From Xanthobacteraceae bacterium (lineage in GTDB: Bacteria; Pseudomonadota; Alphaproteobacteria; Rhizobiales; Xanthobacteraceae): a stretch of DNA of 64,000 nt. The stretch spans positions 992,001-1,056,000 of the forward strand of contig CP075369.1 in NCBI GenBank assembly GCA_019454205.1. The letters run 5' to 3'. This document shows, piece after piece, positions 17,228 through 25,336 of this stretch. The notes beneath the pieces were generated by a model, which made no database searches, was not told where the DNA came from, and saw nothing but the letters and a program-made list of their open reading frames with translations. The number at the start of each line of letters is the position of its first letter. Within the stretch, counting starts at the first letter, position 1. The position numbers were made by a program, and so were the translations under genes.

Positions 17228-17425
17228 CGGAGCGCAATGTCACGACGCCGCAACGTATTGTTCTAATTAGTGTTTTCAACATCAACATTAAATCAGGTTA
17301 TGGAATCAAGGCAGGACGCTGTTTATATAAGTAATTGATAATGAAGAGATATTACCTATATTACTAAGCTGCTGATTATCGGAGTAGGGTAGGATAGTGA
17401 AAAAAACAAACCCGTTCAGGAAACC

Positions 17426-17454
17426 TTGACGAAACAAACGAGGAACGCTACATC
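17426..17454 (+). promoter_or_regulatory. Sigma-70-like promoter of the three-gene operon
   Basis: TTGACG (17426-17431), a 17-bp spacer and TACATC (17449-17454), about 30 bp before the GTG start at 17485. The ribosome site GGAGG is at about 17472-17476. Confidence 0.6.
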
Positions 17455-17484
17455 CACTCCAAGCCTAGTTTGGAGGATTAGCCA

Positions 17485-18069
17485 GTGCCACAAGCCAATG
17501 TCCCCGCAGTCGTCGAAGAAAAGCAAGCAGAGGTCGATCCTGCGAAGGAGATGACTTTTACGCTTGAAGCCCTCAAAACCCTTGAAAAACTTGGTCCACA
17601 AGGTCGCCGCCGGGCCGTATCGTATTTGGCCGACATTTTCGGCGTGGCAGATGCGATTGCACTCGACCGCCCCGCGATTGCCAGCCGTGGAGGTTCAGTG
17701 AATCCGAATCGGTCGGCACGTCAAGGTGGAGGTAATGATCAGTACGCCTCCTTCGCAGAGCTGTTAAATGCAGCCGGCCCGGATACCGGGGTAATGCGAG
17801 CCTTGTGCGGTGGATATTGGATGCAGGTTTGCCAGGGATCGGAGGAATTTGCGTCTGCTGACGTGAATAAAGAACTCGCGAACGCGGTCGGGCCGCTGTC
17901 GAACATAACCATGGCCTTCGACGCGCTTAAGGCGATGAACCCGGCGTTGGTTATCCAGACTAAGAAGTCAGGAAAGGCGAAGCAGGCAAGAAAGCTCTAC
18001 CGGCTCACTGCTGCAGGCATTCGTGCTGTCGACGACATGATTGCACAACGGTCGGGAAATGGATCGTAA
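17485..18069 (+). CDS. Operon protein 1: helical N-terminus plus C-terminal winged helix
   Basis: A 194-aa protein of unknown function, starting at GTG 17485 behind a good GGAGG site. Residues 25-60 look helical (ALKTLEKL, then AVSYLADIFGVADAI). Residues 88-185 form a probable winged helix-turn-helix: FAELLNAAGPDTGVMRALC, DVNKELANAVGPLSNITMAF, then KSGKAKQARKLYRLT. The NKEL...NIT block resembles a family of hypothetical proteins whose winged helix ends in a basic KxGxxKQARKxYxLT segment. This suggests nucleic-acid binding or protein-interaction control. It overlaps gene 2 by 11 bp, and a broken copy of part of it lies upstream. Confidence 0.72.
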   Translation: MPQANVPAVVEEKQAEVDPAKEMTFTLEALKTLEKLGPQGRRRAVSYLADIFGVADAIALDRPAIASRGGSVNPNRSARQGGGNDQYASFAELLNAAGPDTGVMRALCGGYWMQVCQGSEEFASADVNKELANAVGPLSNITMAFDALKAMNPALVIQTKKSGKAKQARKLYRLTAAGIRAVDDMIAQRSGNGS

Positions 18070-18814
18070 GCGCCTTGAACTAGCTCTCTCAACGATGCTC
18101 CCGGCGAATCTAGCCGGAGAGCTCGTCGAAGATTTTATGGTCATTCGGCAAGACTTCTCGACCAAGACACTCGGTCGCTCCGCACCGGGAAAGTTTGTCG
18201 AAACGGTAGTGCAGTGCCTCCAACACCTCGCCGGTCGTACCTATCAAGTTAAGCCGGCTGTGGACGAATACCTAAATAAGAAAGTCGAAAGCGAGACAAA
18301 GCTGCACGACGATCTTCGCATTTGTGCAGGACGCATAGCCCGGTCGGCGTACACGCTACGAAATAGACGAAGCATCGCGCATAAGGGAATGGTCGATCCA
18401 AATTTTTATGACCTCGCTTATCTGCATCATGCTGCCAGTTGGATTGTCACCGAATTCCTTCGCCACGCGAATAAGATATCGATGCAGGAGGCCGGGGCGT
18501 TAATTGCTCAAGTCCAAGCGCCGATCGATGAATTGATTGAAGACATCGACGATGTCCGACTCGTTCACGCAAACGTGTCACTCGAGGATGAAGTAACGCT
18601 TCTGTTGCGCAGTTTCTATCCAGATTTCGTTCCGCTCGCATCGATCAAGAAAAGTATGGTTGGGCGAAATCTTGGAACGCTAGGTAACAAGTTGCGTGCA
18701 ATGGTCGAAGGTAAGCTCATTTTCGGAGAGCCAAAGAAAGGGTATCGGCTGACGAATGCCGGTTATGCGAAGGCGACAGAAATCGTTCGTCGCATTCGTC
18801 AGGAAGCAGCGTAA
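18059..18814 (+). CDS. Operon protein 2: HEPN/Abi-like domain plus winged helix
   Basis: A 251-aa protein. The N-terminal all-helical part has APGKFVETVVQCLQHLAG (about residues 42-59) and the motif LRNRRSIAHKG, in which Arg101-Asn102 and His108 fit the R-x(4-6)-H signature of HEPN ribonuclease/Abi_C proteins. It is followed by NFYDLAYLHHAASWIVTEF. The C-terminal part (about 175-245) is a winged helix ending KKGYRLTNAG. HEPN proteins often cut RNA in abortive infection and toxin systems; activity here is inferred. ATG 18059 overlaps gene 1 by 11 bp, so expression is probably coupled. A TTG at 18041 is an alternative start. Confidence 0.72.
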   Translation: MDRKRLELALSTMLPANLAGELVEDFMVIRQDFSTKTLGRSAPGKFVETVVQCLQHLAGRTYQVKPAVDEYLNKKVESETKLHDDLRICAGRIARSAYTLRNRRSIAHKGMVDPNFYDLAYLHHAASWIVTEFLRHANKISMQEAGALIAQVQAPIDELIEDIDDVRLVHANVSLEDEVTLLLRSFYPDFVPLASIKKSMVGRNLGTLGNKLRAMVEGKLIFGEPKKGYRLTNAGYAKATEIVRRIRQEAA

Positions 18815-18847
18815 AGAATTTCCCCATTCTGTTTATGGAGTGATGAT

Positions 18848-19390
18848 ATGCCTACAGGTGCATTTAAGATGAAACTACAAGTCGGCGGCCGAAAAATTTC
18901 CGCGTCGGGCAACCGGGGCGATGTCGAGAGCATGATCGAGAAGTGGTGGCCAAAACTTGTCGAGCACCAAGGACGAGTATTGGACGACACGCCATCTCAG
19001 AGAAAGAAGTCTAGTCGATCTAGTACAACATCTAATAAGAAAGACGAATTAGGCGATGATGCATTTGATGCCAATGCACTCGCGAACGAAATTAAGGAAC
19101 ACGAGCGGTTTGATGTTATCCGAACGAAGATCATCAATAAGAAGGGGGATTACTATTACAAAGTAGCTCTAGTTCTCTGGGCTGCGAATGAGCCTCTAAC
19201 GTCGGGGAAGATTCATAAGGTGCTTCAAGGTTTGGATGTGAAGATTTCACTTCCAAATCTTTCTACAACCCTAAAGCGCCATGGCTCGAATTTCATTACA
19301 TCGAGTCAGCGTAAACTTGGGGGCACGCCGCCTGACTATCGCTTAACGTCGAAGGCGAAAGCCGAGTTCGAGATTTGGTTGGAAAGCTAG
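18848..19390 (+). CDS. Operon protein 3: small beta domain, Ser/Lys linker, winged helix
   Basis: A 180-aa protein. Residues 6-40 form a small domain (MKLQVGGRKISASGNRGDVE, then MIEKWWPKL), resembling short strand-strand-helix domains found before winged helices. Residues 48-75 are a Ser/Lys/Asp linker, and residues 85-178 are a winged helix (VALVLWAANEPLTSGKIHKV, then PPDYRLTSKAKAEF). The YRLT wing matches genes 1 and 2. The ribosome site GGAG precedes ATG 18848. Very AT-rich for this chromosome: 19021-19080 has 22 G+C in 60 bases. A strong terminator follows. No named family recognised. Confidence 0.7.
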   Translation: MPTGAFKMKLQVGGRKISASGNRGDVESMIEKWWPKLVEHQGRVLDDTPSQRKKSSRSSTTSNKKDELGDDAFDANALANEIKEHERFDVIRTKIINKKGDYYYKVALVLWAANEPLTSGKIHKVLQGLDVKISLPNLSTTLKRHGSNFITSSQRKLGGTPPDYRLTSKAKAEFEIWLES

Positions 19391-19417
19391 AAACGTTCTT
19401 ATGTATCAAAAAGTGAA

Positions 19418-19446
19418 GGCCGCGGATTTCTCCGCGGCCCTTTTTA
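19418..19446 (+). terminator. Rho-independent terminator of the three-gene operon
   Basis: GGCCGCGGA (19418-19426) pairs with TCCGCGGCC (19431-19439) around TTTC, followed by CTTTTTAG. It lies 27 bp after the third stop codon. Confidence 0.9.
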
Positions 19447-19493
19447 GTTCAAACGTTGCGTTGTCGAAACATCGTCGCGTCTTGAGTATTCAA

Positions 19494-19925
19494 TCATCTC
19501 GCCAGCGACAGCGCCATCCCGTTCAGGTCGAGGCTGACGATCAGGCCGGTCTGCTCGCCGGCGAGTTCGAGCACCACACCGCGCGGGTTGGTCAGCACCG
19601 CCGCCTGCGGCCCGCGAATGATCGCGCCGCCGGCGCTACCAGCAACGTAAGCGCCTTCGATGTCCCTGATGCGGTGGACATTGCGCGCGACGCCGCGCAG
19701 GCGGATCGAGGAAGCGCCGAACGTAAAGCCATACGAAAGGCCGCCGATCGAGAGCGGATAACTGCGCCCACCGCAGGTAAGCGTGCCGGAGCCCACCGTG
19801 CCGCCGATCACCCAGCCGGCTTTCACGAAGTGGATGCGGACAGAGCAGGTTTCGGCGAGCGCCGAGACGGAAGTTGCAACCACGACAACAAGCGCGACAA
19901 ACGCGACGCGAAGAGAACGGAGCAT
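19494..19925 (-). CDS. Exported protein of unknown function
   Basis: A 143-aa protein with a signal peptide (VAFVALVVVVATSVSALA, cut near residue 24). The mature part is glycine- and beta-rich: KAGWVIGGTVGSGTLTCGG, LSIGGLSYGFTFGASSI, AYVAGSAGGAIIRG. Two cysteines could form a disulphide. Many Hyphomicrobiales carry similar glycine-rich secreted proteins, but I cannot name the family. It is the first ordinary high-GC gene to the right of the operon and is convergent with it. Confidence 0.65.
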   Translation of the reverse strand: MLRSLRVAFVALVVVVATSVSALAETCSVRIHFVKAGWVIGGTVGSGTLTCGGRSYPLSIGGLSYGFTFGASSIRLRGVARNVHRIRDIEGAYVAGSAGGAIIRGPQAAVLTNPRGVVLELAGEQTGLIVSLDLNGMALSLAR

Positions 19926-19988
19926 TTTCGGGTCTCCTTATGATTGAAACGAAACCGGCGCGATTGCTCGCGCCGGATGTTTGCTCTC

Positions 19989-22900
19989 TTAGCTGCAGCC
20001 CGTGGTCGAGCCGCAGGTATCGCACTTCAGGCAGGTGCCGTTCCGCACCATCGTGAAGTTGTGGCACTCGGGGCAGGCGGAGCCTTCGTAGCCTTTCGCC
20101 TTCGCCGCCGCGCGTTGCGTGGCTTCGAGCGCCTTCGCGCGGTCGGCTTCCGACTCGACCACCGGCTCCTGCTTCAGCGCGGTCGCGGCTTTGGTTGCGC
20201 CGCCGCCCGATCCGCCCATGAACGCGGTGACGACCGCCGCCGCAGGCGAGGCGGAACGTCCCGCATCGGTGCCGCGCGCGTCGGTGTTGATCGCCGCCAG
20301 CGACGGCGCCTTGCCGCGCAGGAGGCCGCGCGAGATCACGGGCGAAGCCTTGCCCTCGTTCTCGCCGGAGCCGAGCGCGGCGCCGCCGGTCTCGCTTGGG
20401 TCGACATGCGCCAGCTCGTAGCGCTCCAGATAGGAGATCGCGAGTTCGCGGAACACATAGTCGAGGATCGAGGTCGCCATCTTGATGGTGTCGTTGCCCT
20501 GCACCGCGCCCGCCGGCTCGAAGCGGGTGAAGGTGAAGGCATCGACATATTCGTCGAGCGGCACGCCGTATTGCAGGCCGAGCGAGATCGCGATTGCGAA
20601 GTTGTTGAGGAGCGAGCGCAGCGTCGCGCCTTCCTTGTGCATGTCGATGAAGATCTCGCCGAGGCGGCCGTCATCGTATTCTCCGGTGCGCAGATACACC
20701 TTGTGGCCGCCGACAACGGCCTTCTGCGTGTAGCCCTTGCGGCGCGAGGGCAGCTTCTCGCGGTCGCGGATGCGCTCGACGCGCTCCACGATGCGCTCCA
20801 CCACTTTCTCGGCAAGGGCGGTAGCACGCGAAGCCGCGGGCGCGGCGATCAGCGCCTCGACCTGATCTTCCTCGTCGTCCTCGTCCTGAATCAGCGCGGA
20901 GTTGAGCGGCTGCGAGAGCTTCGAGCCGTCGCGATAGAGCGCGTTGGCTTTCAGCGCGAGCTTCCAGGAGAGCATGTAGCTCGCCTTGCAGTCCTCGACG
21001 CTGGCGTCGTTCGGCATGTTGATCGTCTTCGAAATCGCGCCGGAGATGAACGGCTGCGCCGCCGCCATCATGCGGATGTGCGATTCCACCGAGAGATAGC
21101 GCTTGCCGATGCGGCCGCAGGGCGTCGCGCAGTCGAACACCGGATAGTGTTCGAGCTTCAGGTGCGGCGCGCCTTCCAGCGTCATCGCGCCGCAAACATG
21201 CGTGTTCGCGGATTCGATGTCGCGCTTGGCGAAGCCGAGATGCGTGAGGAGGTCGAACGCCGGGTCCGCCATCTGTTCGTCGCTGACGCCGAGCTTCTTC
21301 AGTACGTCGTCGCCGAGCGTCCAGCGGTTGAACACGAACTTGATGTCGAAGGCGGTGGCGAGCTTGCCCTCGACCTTCTTGATGGTGTCGGCGTCGAAGC
21401 CGCGGGTAGCCAGCGAAGCGTGGTTGATGGCGGGCGCGTTCGACAACGTGCCATGGCCGACCGCGTAGGCTTCGATCTCGGCAATCTGCGCCTCGCCGTA
21501 GCCGAGCGTGCGCAGCGCTTCCGGCACCGCCTGGTTGATGATCTTGAAGTAGCCGCCGCCGGCCAGCTTCTTGAACTTCACCAGCGCGAAGTCCGGTTCG
21601 ATGCCGGTGGTGTCGCAATCCATCACGAGGCCGATGGTGCCGGTCGGCGCAACGACCGTCGTCTGCGCGTTGCGGAAGCCGTGCTTGTGGCCGAGTTCGA
21701 GCGCGCGGTTCCACGCCGCGGCTGCGCGCGCGACAAGTTCCTTGTCCGGGCAGTTCGCGATGTCGAGCGGCACCGGCGGGATCGAGAGTTGCTCGTAGCC
21801 GTCCTTGTCGCCATGCGCGGCACGGCGATGGTTGCGGATGACGCGGAGCATGTGCTCGCGGTTCGGCTCGTAGCCGGGGAAGGCGCCGAGTTCGGCGGCC
21901 ATCTCGGCGGAGGTCGCGTAGCAGACGCCGGTCATGATCGCGGAGAGCGCGCCGCAGAGTGCGCGGGCTTCGTCCGAGTCATAGGCAATGCCTGAAGTCA
22001 TCAGGAGGCCGCCGATGTTCGCGTAGCCGAGGCCGAGCGTGCGGTAGCGGTACGAGAGTTCGGCGATCTCGCGCGACGGGAACTGCGCCATCAGCACCGA
22101 GATTTCGAGCACGATGGTCCAGAGGCGGACGGCATGTTCGTACGAGTCGACGTCGAACGATTTGTCCGCATTGCGGAAGCGGAGCAGGTTCAGCGACGCG
22201 AGGTTGCACGCCGTGTCGTCGAGGAACATGTATTCCGAGCACGGGTTCGACGCACGGATCGGGCCGCTGGCGGGGCAGGTGTGCCAGTCGTTGACGGTCG
22301 TGTGGAACTGGATGCCGGGATCGGCGCAGGCCCATGCGGCGTGACCGATCTTTTCCCAAAGCTCTTTTGCCTTGAGCGTTTTTGCGACCGAGCCGTCCTT
22401 GCGGCGCGTGAGATTCCAGTCACCGTCCTTCTCGACCGCGCGCAGGAACTCGTCGGTGACGCGCACCGAGTTGTTCGAGTTCTGGCCCGCGACCGTGAGA
22501 TAGGCTTCCGAGTCCCAGTCGGTGTCGTAGACCGGGAAGTGGATGTCCTTGTAGCCCTGCTTCGCGAACTGGATGACGCGCTGGATGTAGTTGTCCGGCA
22601 CCATCGCCTTGCGCGCGGTCTTGATCTCGCGCTTCAGCGCCGGGTTCTTTTCCGGGTTGAAGCAGTCGTCGCCGTTGCCTTCGCAGTTGATGGCGGCCTT
22701 CATCACCGCCTTCATGTGCTTCTGCACGGTCTTCGAGCCGGTCACGAGTGCGGCGACCTTCTGCTCCTCGATCACCTTCCAGTCGATGTACTGCTCGATG
22801 TCCGGGTGATCGGCATCGACCACGACCATCTTGGCCGCGCGGCGCGTGGTGCCGCCCGACTTGATCGCGCCCGCGGCGCGGTCGCCGATCTTGAGGAAGC

Positions 22901-23672
22901 TCATCAGGCCCGACGACTTGCCGCCGCCGGAGAGGCGCTCGTTCTCGCCGCGAAGCATCGAGAAGTTCGAGCCGGTGCCTGAGCCGTATTTGAACAGGCG
23001 CGCTTCGCGCACCCACAGGTCCATGATGCCGCCCTCGTTGACGAGGTCGTCCTGCACCGACTGGATGAAGCAGGCATGCGGCTGCGGATGTTCGTAGGAC
23101 GAAGCCGACTTCGTCAGCTCGCCGGTGCGGTAATCGACGTAGAAGTGGCCCTGGCCGGGACCGTCGATGCCGTAGGCCCAGTGCAGGCCGGTGTTGAACC
23201 ACTGCGGCGAGTTCGGCGCCGCCATCTGCATGGCGAGCATGTAGCGCATTTCGTCGAAGAACGCGGATGCGTCGGCTTCCGAATCGAAATAGCCGCCCTT
23301 CCAGCCCCAGTAGGTCCAGGTACCGGCGAGGCGATCGAACACCTGAGTCGCCTGCGTTTCGCCGACGATGCGTTCCTTTTCGGGGAGCGAGGCGAGGGCG
23401 GCTTCATCCGCGACGGAGCGCCAGAGGAAAGAGGGTACGGTTTCCTCTTCCACGCGCTTCAACTTCGCGGGCACGCCGGCCTTGCGGAAATACTTCTGGG
23501 CGAGAACATCGGTCGCGACCTGCGAGAAGTGCTCGGGCACGTCGATGTTGTCGAGCTTGAAGACCACCGAGCCGTCCGGATTGCGGATTTCGCTCGTCGC
23601 CTTGCGGAAGCTGATGGCGGAATAAGGCGACTGGCCTTCTTTGGTGTACCGGCGCGGAATACGCATCTTCAT
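19989..23672 (-). CDS. nrdJ: Adenosylcobalamin-dependent (class II) ribonucleotide reductase
   Basis: A 1227-aa enzyme that makes deoxyribonucleotides from ribonucleotides using adenosylcobalamin. The active-site strand NPCSEYMFLDDTACNLASLN carries the conserved Cys and Glu, with a further loop in APTGTIGLVMDCDTTGIEPD. The C-terminal end has a zinc-ribbon-like tail (CPECHNF, then CLKCDTCGSTTGC). The length fits the long NrdJ form of alphaproteobacteria. ATG 23672 follows AAGGGG; ATG 23666, two codons in, is possible. It is transcribed alone from a promoter about 240 nt upstream, through a leader of several hairpins. The big rightward frame on the other strand is a codon-bias shadow. Confidence 0.97.
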   Translation of the reverse strand: MKMRIPRRYTKEGQSPYSAISFRKATSEIRNPDGSVVFKLDNIDVPEHFSQVATDVLAQKYFRKAGVPAKLKRVEEETVPSFLWRSVADEAALASLPEKERIVGETQATQVFDRLAGTWTYWGWKGGYFDSEADASAFFDEMRYMLAMQMAAPNSPQWFNTGLHWAYGIDGPGQGHFYVDYRTGELTKSASSYEHPQPHACFIQSVQDDLVNEGGIMDLWVREARLFKYGSGTGSNFSMLRGENERLSGGGKSSGLMSFLKIGDRAAGAIKSGGTTRRAAKMVVVDADHPDIEQYIDWKVIEEQKVAALVTGSKTVQKHMKAVMKAAINCEGNGDDCFNPEKNPALKREIKTARKAMVPDNYIQRVIQFAKQGYKDIHFPVYDTDWDSEAYLTVAGQNSNNSVRVTDEFLRAVEKDGDWNLTRRKDGSVAKTLKAKELWEKIGHAAWACADPGIQFHTTVNDWHTCPASGPIRASNPCSEYMFLDDTACNLASLNLLRFRNADKSFDVDSYEHAVRLWTIVLEISVLMAQFPSREIAELSYRYRTLGLGYANIGGLLMTSGIAYDSDEARALCGALSAIMTGVCYATSAEMAAELGAFPGYEPNREHMLRVIRNHRRAAHGDKDGYEQLSIPPVPLDIANCPDKELVARAAAAWNRALELGHKHGFRNAQTTVVAPTGTIGLVMDCDTTGIEPDFALVKFKKLAGGGYFKIINQAVPEALRTLGYGEAQIAEIEAYAVGHGTLSNAPAINHASLATRGFDADTIKKVEGKLATAFDIKFVFNRWTLGDDVLKKLGVSDEQMADPAFDLLTHLGFAKRDIESANTHVCGAMTLEGAPHLKLEHYPVFDCATPCGRIGKRYLSVESHIRMMAAAQPFISGAISKTINMPNDASVEDCKASYMLSWKLALKANALYRDGSKLSQPLNSALIQDEDDEEDQVEALIAAPAASRATALAEKVVERIVERVERIRDREKLPSRRKGYTQKAVVGGHKVYLRTGEYDDGRLGEIFIDMHKEGATLRSLLNNFAIAISLGLQYGVPLDEYVDAFTFTRFEPAGAVQGNDTIKMATSILDYVFRELAISYLERYELAHVDPSETGGAALGSGENEGKASPVISRGLLRGKAPSLAAINTDARGTDAGRSASPAAAVVTAFMGGSGGGATKAATALKQEPVVESEADRAKALEATQRAAAKAKGYEGSACPECHNFTMVRNGTCLKCDTCGSTTGCS

Positions 23673-23908
23673 CGTCCCCTTAATTCGGGCGCGGAACCCG
23701 TCTTTCCGCGCTCTTATGTTCAGGCCCGATCTCTGCCGGGCCTCCCTTGGGACCAACCAGCCACTTTCGGGCTGGTTCGGACCCTGATTCTAGACCCCAT
23801 CGAGGCGACAGGACGACCGTTCGCTGGGCAGGCTACTGCCCGGCGCCCTCGTCTCAGCCCTCGTCTGGGGGTGCCCGGAAAGGTCCGCATTACTTGCTTC
23901 CCGGGAGG
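23673..23908 (-). promoter_or_regulatory. Structured 5' leader of nrdJ
   Basis: Between the presumed start of transcription and the nrdJ ATG are perfect stems: 23755-23762 with 23770-23777 (AACCAGCC/GGCTGGTT), 23722-23728 with 23737-23743 (AGGCCCG/CGGGCCT), and 23689-23696 with 23704-23711 (GCGCGGAA/TTCCGCGC). The last lies just upstream of the ribosome site. No cobalamin-riboswitch B12 box (GCCACTG) is on the transcript strand. A regulatory role is inferred. Confidence 0.5.
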
Positions 23909-23914
23909 ATCATG

Positions 23915-23943
23915 ACGCTACGGTGACTCCACCTACACGTCAA
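23915..23943 (-). promoter_or_regulatory. Sigma-70-like promoter of nrdJ
   Basis: On the leftward strand, TTGACG (23943-23938), a 17-bp spacer and TAGCGT (23920-23915). It predicts a transcript start near 23908 and a leader of about 236 nt. Confidence 0.5.
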
Positions 23944-24298
23944 GTAATAGTACGCGACCCGTTACCAAACACTAAAACTGGTAGGGTCAGGCATGAATAA
24001 CGGGGATAGCTGCTTGCCCGAATCCGCCGATCCTGAAGCGGTATTCGGAGGCGATTCCCCGGTCAGGACAAGAGTTGACGTAGCCACCCTAGGAGCTAGG
24101 CCGCGAGTCGACAGCCCGGTTTTGCTGGCTTTGCCCGCAATCCACGGAATCCGGGGCGAGAAAATATTATGGCCTCGTCCCTCGACAGGGCGGCGACGGA
24201 TGCGTGACGCCCTGATTCTAGACTCGGCGAGTCGCGGGTGGCATGAACAGGCGGGGTTTGGCGCAACACTCCGAAGCGGCGGAAAAAGAATAGCGTTC
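23944..24298. other. Intergenic region between nrdJ promoter and proline-rich membrane protein
   Basis: 355 bp without a convincing gene; an open frame from 23993 runs into the next gene but has non-coding composition. A 14-bp word, CCCTGATTCTAGAC, occurs at 24210-24223 and also in the nrdJ leader at 23782-23795. The second copy is followed by the small stem GACTCggcGAGTC. No RNA gene was identified. Confidence 0.4.
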
Positions 24299-25291
24299 AT
24301 GCGTCCCTGGCTGGTCGGTCTCATTGTGTTTGCGGGTGCCTATGCGGGAGCGAGTCTCGCGGGCGTCCCGTGGTTGTGCCGCAATCCGCAATACGCGGAG
24401 ATGCTCGGCTTCGTGCGCGCCTGCGCGCGGCCCGGCGGGCTGCCCGCATCCAAGATGGCGCTGATCTATTTTGCGTCGGTCGGCCTCGGCTTGCTGGTCG
24501 CGATCATCGTCGAGCGCTTCAGCAGGCCCGCGCCGGAGAAGGCGGAGAAAAAGGAAGAAGCCGCCGCCGAGCAAAATGCGGTCGCCGCCATCGAGGAGAT
24601 TCTTCCCGAAGAAACCGCGGCGCTACAGGCTGCGGCGGTTTCCGCGCCCGAACCCGTGCAACAGCCGGCGCAGCCGCCGGTGTCGCAACCCGTCGCGCAT
24701 CCTTCCGCCTTGCAGGCACCTGTGACGCCGCCACCCGCGACACCCGTCATGCAACCTGCATCGGTCACGCCGCAGGCGACACCAGTCGTGCAGCCTTCCG
24801 TTGTCGCGCCGCCGCCGGTTGTCATCGAACCTTCCATCGAGCCGGGGAAACCCGCGCCCGCTTCCATGATCAAGGTGACGCCGCCGGCCGTCGCGCCGCG
24901 TCCGGCTCCGGTGATTCCGGCCGTTACTCCGCCGCCGCCCGTTGCCGCCGCGCCGGTGATTCCGCCGCCGGTGGAAAGGCCAGTGCCGCCTCCGCCGCCG
25001 GAGCCGATGCCTTCTTTCCATGACGACGCGGAGTTCCTGAAGAAGATCTGGGGGCTGGACGCGATGGATGCCGAGATGGCCGCCGAACAGGGCGGGCGCT
25101 ACGTGGACGAGAGCGTGCTCTCCGCCATCCACTACGGCACCGACCCGAAGATGCACCTCTCCAAGCTGGCGCAGCTCATGCTCCAGCAGGACCCCGACCT
25201 GAAATCCCCCGGCGTGCGGGGCGTGGTGAAGCATATCGCGCTGCGCCTGCGCGAACTCGGCGTGGCCCCCGGCAGCGCGGTGAATGCCTAA
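24299..25291 (+). CDS. Proline-rich two-helix membrane protein
   Basis: A 330-aa protein. Membrane helices lie at about residues 3-20 and 57-77. Residues 80-245 are a low-complexity Pro/Ala/Val/Gln spacer (PPPATPV-like repeats), and the last 85 residues are a conserved-looking helical domain (SFHDDAEFLKKIWGLDAMD, then KMHLSKLAQLML). The layout suggests a protein spanning from the membrane into the periplasm or cytoplasm via an extended linker. ATG 24299 was chosen because the hydrophobic N-terminus starts there. No family recognised. Confidence 0.6.
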   Translation: MRPWLVGLIVFAGAYAGASLAGVPWLCRNPQYAEMLGFVRACARPGGLPASKMALIYFASVGLGLLVAIIVERFSRPAPEKAEKKEEAAAEQNAVAAIEEILPEETAALQAAAVSAPEPVQQPAQPPVSQPVAHPSALQAPVTPPPATPVMQPASVTPQATPVVQPSVVAPPPVVIEPSIEPGKPAPASMIKVTPPAVAPRPAPVIPAVTPPPPVAAAPVIPPPVERPVPPPPPEPMPSFHDDAEFLKKIWGLDAMDAEMAAEQGGRYVDESVLSAIHYGTDPKMHLSKLAQLMLQQDPDLKSPGVRGVVKHIALRLRELGVAPGSAVNA

Positions 25292-25336
25292 AAAGCCGCG
25301 TTGGACCTCTCGCGGCAGCATGCTAGGAGCGGCGCC

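Larger units (their letters stand above)
16465..17484. other. 1-kb gene-poor stretch rich in inverted repeats, before the accessory operon
   Basis: No convincing gene on either strand. It holds a long inverted repeat (16548-16649), a hairpin GGTGGAT/ATCCACC (16794-16817), a second distant inverted repeat (17057-17139), a decayed fragment of the next gene (17150-17227) and a promoter (17426-17454). Composition shifts from GC-rich to AT-rich at about 17240, which probably marks the left edge of acquired DNA. Confidence 0.6.

Noticed and set aside
19944..21995. 683-codon rightward frame
   Set aside because: Antisense to nrdJ, Arg/Val/Asp/His-rich and without recognisable motifs.
23673..23945. 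Cobalamin riboswitch before nrdJ
   Set aside because: No GCCACTG B12 box on the transcript strand; only the reverse complement of part of it appears, inside a stem.
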